NCBI GenBank assembly: GCA_027422505.1
Contig: JAPQWV010000411.1
Location: 248,001-312,000, forward strand
Reading direction: 5' to 3'
DNA from: Craterostigma plantagineum
Taxonomy: Eukaryota > Streptophyta > Magnoliopsida > Lamiales > Linderniaceae
DNA: 64,000 nucleotides
Positions 55,368-64,000 of the stretch are shown here, in pieces. Position numbers and translations under genes: made by a program. The stretch's first letter is position 1. Each line of letters opens with the position of its first letter. A model generated the notes under the pieces. That model was given only the letters and a program-made list of their open reading frames with translations. It was not told the origin of the DNA and searched no databases.

Positions 55368-58300
55368 ATGACCCGAAGCCATCCATCGGGCCCCATCGTT
55401 GAAGCCGACCCCGATTTCGAACGAAAGTTGCGAAGAAAACTGAAGTACGATACTGAAGGAGCATCCACTAGCTCTCAGGACCACTTAGTTAGCTATTCAG
55501 AGGATAGTTCGCAGGAATCCATTCAGAATTCACGTGTAGAGGCAGCCGTAGATAGTCCCTACACAGAGGCGGACATGGCAGACCACCGAGTGCCCGTCCA
55601 TAACATTCCCGAGGAGGAACCATCACTTCAGGACCTCCTCAAGAATGCCGCGCTAGGCGGTACGGAGTCGGCGATAGTCATTCCGCCGATCGAGAACAAC
55701 AACTTTGAACTGAAGCACTCTTGGCTTCAGATGATTTTCCAGACGGCCCAGTTCGAGGGCAACCCCGATGACGATCCTTACTCCCATCTGAAGGCGTTTT
55801 TGACGGTCACCGACACCATCAAAATCAACGGTGTTCCGGGCGACGCGATTAAGCTCATGTTGTTCCCATTCTCTTTGAAGTTCAGAGCCAAGGATTGGCT
55901 TGAGATGCTGCCACCCCGCTCGATTACCACCTGGGAGGAGCTGCGAGCCGCGTTTATCGGCCATTACTTCCCACTTTCGAAGGTGCTACGACTGAAGACA
56001 GAAATCTCTTTATTCCATCAGAAGGAGTCTGAAAATCTCTACGAGGTGTGGGAGCGCTACAAGGCGTTATTGAAGAGATGCCCACAGCACGGGATGTCGA
56101 AGGCGGCCCAGATCAACCGATTCCACGAGGGGCTCAACGATCAGACGGTCCATATGTTAGACGGAGCCGCAGGAGGAGGGCTCGTGAAGCTCAACGCCAC
56201 CGACGCGTGGAATTTGATTGAGGACTACTCGAGGAACAGTTTCATGAGGGGAAATACCAGGATGAAGACGACAGGCATATTTGGAGTGAGCGAGGAGACG
56301 GCCACTAACGCTAAGATCGAGGCGCTCCAGCAACAACTCGCCTCGACGAACTCTCAGCTGCAGACGGTAATTGGTGCATTGCTTCCCAAGTCCGGGCAGA
56401 CTCAGCCCGTGAACGCCGTGGCCACTACCACACCGACACAGCACACCCCTTATGTGCCGTTGTGCGGAATTTGCGGAGCAGCCCACGAGACCTCAGAATG
56501 CCAGCTTGGCCAGCCGCATGAGCATGTTGATTACATGGGCAATTATCAAGGTGGGCAGCGAAGTTTCCAGCCTCGGGCACATCCTAACTTGGCGTACGGG
56601 AATCAGAACCATCAGAGCCAAGGACCACCAGGATTTCAGCCCCGACCTTCCGGATTCCAAAACGGGCCACCACGACAATACCAGAACGCGCCCGCGGGAG
56701 GATCCGACGACATGAGGGAGATGAAGGACATGATGAAGACGCTTCTCACGAACTTCAGCAGCACCACCGCAGCCCACGAGAGCCGAATGACAAAGATGGA
56801 GGAGTACATGGAGGCGAATGACTTGCGTGCTCAGAACACGGACGCCTCGCTCAAGAAACTGGAGCAACAGATGGGCCAGATGGCGAAACAGTTGGCGGGG
56901 CGCACTCAGGGATCGCTCCCGAGCTACACCGAGCCGAATCCCAAGGAATACTGCAAGGCGGTGACGCTGAGGAACGGGCGAGAACTACAAGAAGTGCCCG
57001 CCAAAAAGAAGGACAAGGAGAATACCAACTTCGAGAGCCACGACGAGCCCGAAGTTGAGGAGGTCAGGGGTGACGACGTCAAGAAGGCCGAAGCTGAGAA
57101 GGAGAAAGTCGAGCCCGAGAGGGAAAAGGTGACGGAAATCCAGCGACCACCGGTGAAACCTTACCAGCCGAAGATCCCGTACCCGGCTCGACTGAAAAAG
57201 GACAAGAACGAAGCACAGTTTGGTAAATTTATGGGCATGTGTAAGGAATTGCATATTAACTTACCTTTTGTTGAAGCCATTACGCAGATGCCTAGCTTCG
57301 CCAAGTTCTTGAAGGATTTGTTGACGAACAGAAGGAAGCTCGAACACGTCTCCACCGTCTGCCTGCGAGGTGAATGTTCGGCGATTCTCCAGAGCAAGAT
57401 TCCTAGGAAGCTGAAGGATCCAGGGAGTTTTACTATTCCCTGTCTTATAGGAGATTTAGTAATCGAACGTGCGTTAGCTGACTTAGGCGCTAGTATTAAT
57501 CTTATGCCGTATTCTATGTTTAAGCGTTTAGGACTAGGCGAGCCACGACCCACTAGGATGAGCCTCCAATTAGCGGATAGGTCGTTAAAGTACCCTCGAG
57601 GTGTTATCGAGGATGTCTTAGTTAAAGTGGATAAGTTTGTGATTCCCGCAGATTTCGTCATCTTAGATATGGAGGAAGATGAAAATGTCCCCTTGATTTT
57701 AGGTAGACCATTCTTAGCCACGGGGGAGACCATGATAGACGTTAGGAACGGGACGTTAACCTTGACGGTAGATGGGGAAAAGGTTACCTTTAATATGGCC
57801 GACTCAATGAAAAAGAGTAGCGAGCATGATGATAAATGTTATTTCTTAGACGTATTTGAGCACGATTTCCTCTTTTCCGTGCAAGGTCTGTCACAGGTCG
57901 GCGATCACGACATACACACGCTTATGGCAATCGACGAGTGTGGGGAGGAAGTCGACGAGCCTATTGTAGCCATCGATGAAAGCAGCGAAGAGGACAAGGA
58001 GAAGAGCTCAGTTGAGGAACCGCCGATCCTAGAATTGAAGCCGCTGCCCGACCACCTCGAGTACGCGTTTCTGAACAATAATGGAGGGCTGCCGGTCATA
58101 ATCTCCTCAAACCTCGATGATGGGCAGAAGGGTCAGCTTTTAGACGTGTTGAAGACGCACAAGAAGGCCCTGGCATGGAAGATATCCGACATAAGGGGTA
58201 TTAATCCCAGCTACTGCACACACAAGATCCTCATGGAGGATGACTTCAAACCGGTCGCTCAACGTCAAAGGCGCCTCAATCCCAACATGAAGGACGTTGT

Positions 58301-60933
58301 CAAGAAGGAAGTAATCAAGCTGCTAGACGCGGGGATGATCTATCCCATCTCAGACAGCGCATGGGTCAGCCCGGTCCAAGTAGTCCCAAAGAAGGGAGGC
58401 ATGACGGTCGTCACCAACGACAAGAACGAACTGATCCCGACGAGAACCGTGACCGGATGGCGCGTCTGTATAGACTACAGGAAGTTGAATGATGCGACGA
58501 GAAAAGATCATTTTCCCCTTCCTTTTATTGATCAGATGTTAGAAAAATTAGCCGGTCACTCATTCTATTGCTTCCTTGATGGTTTGTCAGGTTATCTACA
58601 GATTCCTATAGCACCCGAGGACCAGGAGAAGACGACGTTTACGTGCCCGTTCGGAACGTTTGCGTACCGACGGATGCCATTCGGATTATGCAATGCCCCA
58701 GCCACCTTCCAGCGATGCATGATGGCCATATTCGACGAATTGGTAGGTGAGGTAATGGAGGTATTTATGGACGATTTCTCTGTTTTCGGTTCCTCGTTTG
58801 ATGCATGTTTATCGAATCTGAAGCTCGTGCTCGCACGATGCGAGGAAACGAATTTGGCACTTAATTGGGAAAAGTGCCATTTCATGGTTCGAGAGGGTAT
58901 AGTTCTCGGTCATAAGATTTCTTCTAAAGGAATCGAAGTGGACCGAGCTAAGTTAGAGACGATAGAAAAATTGCCTGTTCCCTCGAACGTGAAGTCGATT
59001 AGAAGTTTTCTAGGACATGCGGGATTTTATCGTAGATTTATCAAAGACTTTTCTAAAATCGCACGTCCTATGTCTAGATTGTTAGAGAAAGATGCCCCGT
59101 TTGATTTCAATGACGAATGCCTGCATGCTTTCAATTTACTTAAGGAGAGACTCATCGCAGCACCTATTATGGTTACCCCCGACTGGGGGCTACCCTTTGA
59201 ACTAATGTGCGATGCTAGTGACTATGCAGTTGGGGCCGTGCTAGGGCAGCGTAAGGACAACCACTTCAGGCCAATCTATTACGCGAGTAAGACGTTAGAC
59301 GCAGCCCAAGCCAATTACACGACCACTGAGAAGGAGCTGTTGGCCGTCGTGTTTGCTTTCGACAAGTTCAGGTCATATTTAATCCTGTCTAAAGTTATTG
59401 TTTTTACTGACCACTCTGCTCTCAAGTACTTGTTAGCAAAGCCCGACGCCAAGCCAAGACTAATTCGGTGGATCCTGCTACTGCAAGAGTTCGATATAGA
59501 GATCCGCGACAAGAAGGGTGCGGAGAACCTAGCGGCAGATCACCTCTCCCGACTAGAGGAGTCCGAGATATACAATAAAAACGAGAGGGCGATACACGAT
59601 CGGTTCCCAGACGAGCACCTCTACGCGATACACGTAGTAAGTGACGACACCCCTTGGTTTGCAGATTACGCTAACTACCTGGTTGCGAGGGTCCTACCAA
59701 AGGAATACACGAGTCAGCAAAAGAAGAAATTCTTTTCTGATTTGAGGTACTACTTTTGGGAAGACCCGTATCTTTTCAGGCGATGTACGGACCAAGTAAT
59801 ACGGCGATGCGTGGCTGCCCCGGAATCGACGCAGATCCTTAGACATCGCCACAATGGACCGACCGGAGGGCATTATGCAGCAAATCATACCGCTCAGAAG
59901 GTGTTGGAGAGCGGATTCTACTGGCCCACGATCTTCAAGGACGCGCAAAGGTACGTTGACACTTGTGATCAGTGTCAGCGCGCAGGTAATATTTCTAAAC
60001 GCGACGAAATGCCCCAGAACTTCATCTTAGTTTGCGAAATTTTCGATGTATGGGGTATTGATTTCATGGGCCCATTTCCTAGCTCGTACAACAATAAGTA
60101 CATCCTAGTCGCTGTCGATTATGTTTCTAAGTGGGCCGAGGCGCAACACGAATGATGCTAGGGTAGTCGTTAGATTTTTGCGAGCATTGTTTTCACGTTT
60201 TGGGGCACCTAGATGCATCATAAGTGATAGAGGCACTCACTTTTGTAACACCCAGTTTGCACGCACGTTGGAACGTTACGGTGTTAAGCATAGCCTATCC
60301 ACCCCGTACCATCCCCAAGCTAGTGGTCAAGTCGAAGTAGTAAATCGCGAGTTAAAACGTATTCTAGAGAAAACCATAGAGGGGAACCGTAGGGAATGGG
60401 CAAATAAGTTAAATGATGCACTTTGGGCATATAGAACTGCATATAAGACTCCCATAGGCACTACACCATATAGATTAGTCTATGGAAAAGCATGCCATCT
60501 TCCCGTGGAAATAGAGCATAAGGCATATTGGGCCATTAAGTCCTTGGATCTTGATTTGGGGAACGCCGGCGGAAAGCGGCAACTCCAAATCAACGAATTA
60601 GACGAGTGGCGTTTATCGGCCTACGATAACGCCCGCATGTATAAGGAACGCTCCAAAGCCTATCATGATAAAAAGATTAGGCAAAGGCGAGAGTTTCAGG
60701 AAGGGGACCAAGTCCTTCTTTTTAACTCTCGACTTAGGCTTTTTCCTGGCAAGCTTAGATCACGCTGGTCAGGACCGTTCACTGTTACCCGTGTTTTCCC
60801 TTATGGTACTGTTGAGATTTCAGGAATGGAGCAGGGTACTTTTAAGGTGAACGGCCATAGGTTGAAGCATTATCTCGCAGGCGAGGAAGACGGGACCGAG
60901 AAGGAAGTACTGTACTTGGACTTCAAAAAATAA
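55368..60933 (+). pseudogene. Athila gag-pol polyprotein, one frameshift in integrase
   Basis: The frame is open for 1,595 codons (55368-60155). Gag capsid, about residues 120-270, includes [21 protein letters not shown] cysteine motif [13 protein letters not shown] lies near residue 366. A Gln/Pro-rich stretch and coiled coil follow to about 510, then a Lys/Glu-rich linker. The protease has the active site [20 protein letters not shown] (about 703) and [13 protein letters not shown]. The RT has [40 protein letters not shown] and catalytic FMDD (about 1132). RNase H starts [18 protein letters not shown] (about 1281). Integrase has the zinc finger ending CDQCQRAG and first catalytic Asp in WGIDFMGPF (about 1561). 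The frame then breaks at about 60140-60155. The rest of integrase (second Asp in IISDRGTHF, Glu in the [12 protein letters not shown] block, and a C-terminal SH3-like part) continues in another frame to 60933. One defect in 5.5 kb points to a young copy. Confidence 0.92.
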
Positions 60934-61738
60934 ATAAAAATAAAATAAAATAAAAAAAAAAAAAAGTTGGTCGATTGGGTCACGGCCTGTGACGAGCACG
61001 TCACGGCCGTGAGATAGGGCAGAGGAGCCTACTGCCTGCTGTCACGGCCAAGACCCTTAAGGGTCACGGCCGTGACGAATGCGGATTTAAGGTGAAAAAC
61101 GCCCTTTTTCCCTTATTTTTTTCCCTCTTCTCCTCTTTCTTCTTCCCTTCTCTCCCCTCACGCGATTTTCACCCTAAAACACCAAAAATCCCCCGCCATC
61201 ACCACCCAAACTCGCCTCATCCCTCCCCCAAGCCGACGATCCACCACCTAAACCTCACAATTCGTTCCCCCCTATCATCAAAAATTCGAAGGTATGATTT
61301 TCTTACTCTTTGCACTATTTCGTCCAAGTTGTGGGGAATATCGTCAAAATTGTTGGTCTTTTGGGTAGGATCGTTCATTACATGATATATGTACTATTGG
61401 GTATGCTTAATTCGTTGAAATTAGGTGCGATTTTTCGAATTTTGTGACGAACCCTAATTTCAAAATTGGGGATTTCTGAAATTATTTGGTACATTCCGTT
61501 GCGTTGATGATATTAACTAACCTCGATTCATAATATGATATATTTGGGTGCATTAGCATATTCAATTTTGGATTTGGATGAAGTGATTTTGGTTGCACGC
61601 CACGTGTTCGATAAAATGCCAATTTGAGCCTTTCATGTGTTTGCATACGCGAATTACTACGTCGTCGCTATTTTGGTCGAGTCGAGCTGTTATCATACAA
61701 TTATTTTTTTTTAGCTCACATCGTTTATTTCAGGTACT
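60934..61738 (+). promoter_or_regulatory. Internal promoter-like region and 5'-UTR intron upstream of the Athila extra ORF
   Basis: After an A-rich tract (60930-60965) comes a short array of the LTR-type palindrome: imperfect GGTCACGGCCTGTGAC near 60979, near-perfect at 61000-61013, a half-site at 61041-61048 and perfect GTCACGGCCGTGAC at 61063-61076. Spacer words such as GGGCAGAGGAGCC resemble LTR spacers. A TTTAAG lies at about 61085. Next is a strongly pyrimidine-rich stretch (61100-61160) like a plant 5' leader. A candidate intron follows: GAAG then GTATGA at 61292 and TTTATTTCAG at 61724-61733 (442 bp). The ATG is five bases after the acceptor. Promoter and splicing activity are inferred. 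Confidence 0.55.
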
Positions 61739-63028
61739 ATGGGTAAAAGCCGTGCCTCGACCTCACGTGACCCCGCCTCGGCCTCGTCATCTCGCTCGAG
61801 TCGCCGAGGGCCCCCGACGACAATGCTGGAAGCCATGGGCCAGTTCACTGACGAGGCCCAGACGGCACGCTACAACAAGCTGAAGAGCATGGAGTTCATC
61901 GCCATGGACCAGATCGATCACGAGACACTGGCGAAGTACCACATCGACCAGCAGGTCGCCCATTACCTATCAACCAGTGGTTGGAACACTTTCCTGGCGA
62001 TCGACGAACCGGCGTACAAGGAACTCACCCTGGAGTTCCTCGCCACGTTCTCCTACGACGAATCCGGCAACCAGGTAATCCGGTTCCGGGCGTTCAACGA
62101 GGAGCAGGTCATAAGAGCCGAACGTCTGTGCAATGCACTTGGAGTCCCCGAGCCCCCACACCAGCACTTCGCGACATTCTTCCAGACACCAGAAGGACAA
62201 CGGGGGTGCTGGGAGGAAATCGCTCGACCTGGCGAGCCGGAATACAGCGCGAAGACGTCGAAGGCATCCGCGATGAAGAGCCCCGGCCTGCGATATATCC
62301 ATCGCCTCCTGACGACCTCGCTTACCCCAAGGGGTGACTCACACGGAGCAGTCACCCTCCGCGATCTGTACATCCTGACCCATCTGCACCGCGGCGAACG
62401 GATTAATTTAGGAATGGCGGTGGCCCACGCTTTCAGTGCTCAGGCGGAAGCACGACGCCACGGCAAGATCGCCGTCGGCCCACTCATCACCAAGGTAATC
62501 AAGGGCTTACGCTTCTGGCCAGCGAATGCGCCCGAAATGGAGATAGTCGGAGGGCGTCACCCACTGAACGAGGAGGCGCTGGTGAGGATGAAGATGCTGG
62601 TGAAGGCACCTACCTGGACTCGCACCAACAAGGTGTACACCTGGCACGAGATGTATCGCGGCCAGACCGACCAAGGAGCCGTCCCTGATGACCAGCTCTA
62701 CCTCGAGGGCCCCCACCCAATGGAGACAGACACGACAGCTACAGGGCCCTCTTACTCCTCCGGGTACCACCACGGCGAGTCATCCGGCGTCGCTCCCTAC
62801 GCGTCGGCAGCGGATCTCGAAGCGCTGCGACAGGACGTGCAAGAGACTCGGCGCCGACAGGAGGAGTACGAGCGAAGGAACGAGGAAGCCCACCGCCAGT
62901 ACAGGGAGGAGCTGGACCGCTACAACGAGGCACTGCGAGCCATGGACCAGGCGATCGAGCTGTCCAGGCGCTCGATAGACCTCCTTCGCCCGAGGCAACG
63001 CTCACCGCCGCCGCCACCGCCGCCTTAG
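61739..63028 (+). CDS. Athila env-position ORF (ORF1-like), intact
   Basis: This is an uninterrupted 429-codon frame between integrase and the 3' end of the element. The N-terminus is Ser/Arg-rich (MGKSRASTSRDPASASSSRS). The body carries the block ALTLEFLATFSYDE-like (YKELTLEFLATFSYDESGNQ, residues about 91-110), typical of the Athila ORF1 family, and GERINLGMAVAHAFSAQAEA (about 217-236). A Glu/Arg/Gln-rich coiled coil follows (about 352-405), ending in a Pro-rich tail (SPPPPPPP). I see no signal peptide and no hydrophobic segment long enough for a membrane anchor, so an envelope role is not supported by this sequence. Part of the protein looks more like an intracellular, possibly oligomeric, factor. 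A possible transmembrane region in related elements would be a difference to test. Function unknown. Confidence 0.82.
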   Translation: MGKSRASTSRDPASASSSRSSRRGPPTTMLEAMGQFTDEAQTARYNKLKSMEFIAMDQIDHETLAKYHIDQQVAHYLSTSGWNTFLAIDEPAYKELTLEFLATFSYDESGNQVIRFRAFNEEQVIRAERLCNALGVPEPPHQHFATFFQTPEGQRGCWEEIARPGEPEYSAKTSKASAMKSPGLRYIHRLLTTSLTPRGDSHGAVTLRDLYILTHLHRGERINLGMAVAHAFSAQAEARRHGKIAVGPLITKVIKGLRFWPANAPEMEIVGGRHPLNEEALVRMKMLVKAPTWTRTNKVYTWHEMYRGQTDQGAVPDDQLYLEGPHPMETDTTATGPSYSSGYHHGESSGVAPYASAADLEALRQDVQETRRRQEEYERRNEEAHRQYREELDRYNEALRAMDQAIELSRRSIDLLRPRQRSPPPPPPP

Positions 63029-64000
63029 GGATTTTTTCTTTTACTCCTTATTGACATTTCGTGTTTGAGTAGTCGCGTGTGTTATGAATTTATTTCCACC
63101 TCTACGCTTATAACTATGATTATAGTTAATCTATGACTACTCTATTTTATGCCTATTTATCTCTCTAGCTAGCGCATGGAAACGCATAACGGCTTACAAC
63201 GCCTAACGGATAACAACACGACCGCCCCGCGCTAAACCGACTACCTCACGAGCACGTCCCTTATTCGTCAGGGGAGTCACGCTTCTTTTTAACTTTTTTT
63301 CCCCTTCCTTTTATTTTTACGTTGAGGACAACGTCTGACTTAAGTGTGGGGAGGGGAATTTTAAATTTTTATGACGTGTCGTTGAGTCCGTTGGAAAGGC
63401 ATGAATTACTGAATCAGGCATGATTGTTTGCGCTTATCTCGAGTTGGTCTGCATTCTATGAAATTATGTGAGCAATTAGGACATGCATGACTGATTGAAT
63501 CTTATCTGCCTGAATAGATATAGCACTGTTTTCAGAGATCCGTATACATGACCCTATTTCGTGTGAGAGTTTGAGCCTGACGAGCTTACGCTCATTTTTC
63601 TTGGTTGTGTGACGTGCCTAGTCTATATCTCTCTAGAACTTGCCTGTCTGATGCGTGTTGAAACTATTTTGGTGTGCGAGCGTGAAAACGATGAGGGCAT
63701 TAGGATTCAAGTCCAGGGCCAAAATTTTCTTAACCATGACGAACCCCATTAGTTAGCCCCGTTGAGCTTGAGCCTATTCGTTGCTTACCTCATATGTTAT
63801 AGAAGCCACTGACCCAAAGAAGCCCCGTAAATTTTATGAGCCTGAGTTGATTAGAATAGAGCAGAAGTCGAACGTGAGAGTTACTGTTTCAATGTATGAT
63901 TTGATGTTCTTCTCTGCTATTCATGAAATGACTCGTCCCTTACTTGACCGTTTTCTGAAATGACCCGATCTCTTGCATAAGCCTGCCTATAACCCTTTAG
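63029..64000 (+). other. 3' internal non-coding region of the downstream Athila copy
   Basis: From 63216 on this is the near-identical partner of 52253-53037. It contains the upstream purine motif CTTAAGTGTGGGGAGG at about 63339-63354. The LTR-adjacent tract and the 3' LTR are expected near 64687-64703 (offset 10,963 from 53724-53740), outside the window. The 60-codon frame at 63781-63963 is the copy of 52818-53000, and nothing recognisable is encoded. Confidence 0.8.

Larger units (their letters stand above)
52253..64000 (+). mobile_element. Athila-type Ty3/Gypsy element in an LTR-sharing tandem arrangement
   Basis: The part 52253-53739 is the 3' internal end of one copy, truncated on its left. 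A single LTR follows (53740-55137), then primer site, gag-pol, env-position ORF and the 3' internal end of a second copy up to the window edge. Bases 52253 onward and 63216 onward are nearly identical at a constant offset of 10,963 bp. The repeat unit (LTR plus internal region) is therefore about 10.96 kb and a full two-LTR element would be about 12.4 kb. The tRNA-Asp primer site, FMDD-type Gypsy RT and an extra ORF after integrase fit the Athila lineage. Confidence 0.87.

Noticed and set aside
62739..63017. Minus-strand ORFs opposite the Athila extra ORF
   Set aside because: They are shadows of the GC-rich coding strand; the plus-strand frame has the family motifs.
61739..63028. Calling the Athila extra ORF a true envelope glycoprotein
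   Set aside because: No signal peptide, no long hydrophobic segment and no furin-like site were seen; only the position is env-like.

Overview
This is a eudicot plant nuclear genome window, probably from an asterid and perhaps Lamiales (the taxon is a weak inference). It is dominated by nested LTR retrotransposons. Only two host genes are visible: an intronless exocyst gene of the SEC15B type (26058-28469, +) and a small two-exon LEA_3/SAG21-like stress-protein gene (34081-34654, -). Almost everything else belongs to five retroelement families, named here A, B and C (Ty1/Copia type), a Ty3/Gypsy chromovirus, and an Athila-type Ty3/Gypsy element. One further solo LTR is of an unassigned family.

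Left block (1-25900). A family-B pol fragment (+) is split inside its RNase H domain by a complete family-A Copia element on the minus strand (857-14651, 13.8 kb). That element has LTRs, primer-binding site, leader, gag, pol, a long spacer, an extra ORF in the 'env' position, a polypurine tract and a near-perfect 5-bp target duplication. The B fragment resumes at 14652 and fuses to a partial B LTR and B gag remnant (15057-17589). A minus-strand C 3' LTR with a short internal stub follows (17590-20111). Next come the spacer, env-position pseudogene and 3' LTR of a B element (20112-25900). That pseudogene carries a 1.33-kb solo LTR with a perfect 5-bp target duplication (23711-25036). The B LTR ends only about 155 bp upstream of SEC15B, in the same orientation.

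Middle (26058-35175). SEC15B is followed 0.5 kb downstream by an internally deleted chromovirus (28980-33773), then by the LEA_3 gene with its TATA box.

Right block (35176-64000). This is a Russian-doll stack. A B-type RT fragment (+) was hit by a B element (-, 35454). That element was hit by a C element (+, 38514), which was hit by another B element (-, 40737). The second B element was hit by an A element (+, 49145), and the A element's gag is joined to Athila sequence at about 52253. The Athila part is a tandem, LTR-sharing arrangement: the truncated 3' internal end of one copy (52253-53739), one LTR (53740-55137), then gag-pol, an env-position ORF and the 3' internal end of a second copy running off the window.

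The most interesting signals are regulatory. Every env-position ORF (families A, B and Athila) has a well-formed 3' splice site at or just before its ATG. The Athila LTR carries an array of a 14-bp palindrome, GTCACGGCCGTGAC, just upstream of its TATA box, and a shorter array of the same repeat lies inside the element upstream of the env-position ORF. That second array is followed by a pyrimidine-rich leader and a candidate 5'-UTR intron. This looks like a duplicated promoter module dedicated to the extra ORF. All calls come from reading the sequence and knowledge of the families; no alignment or database search was run.
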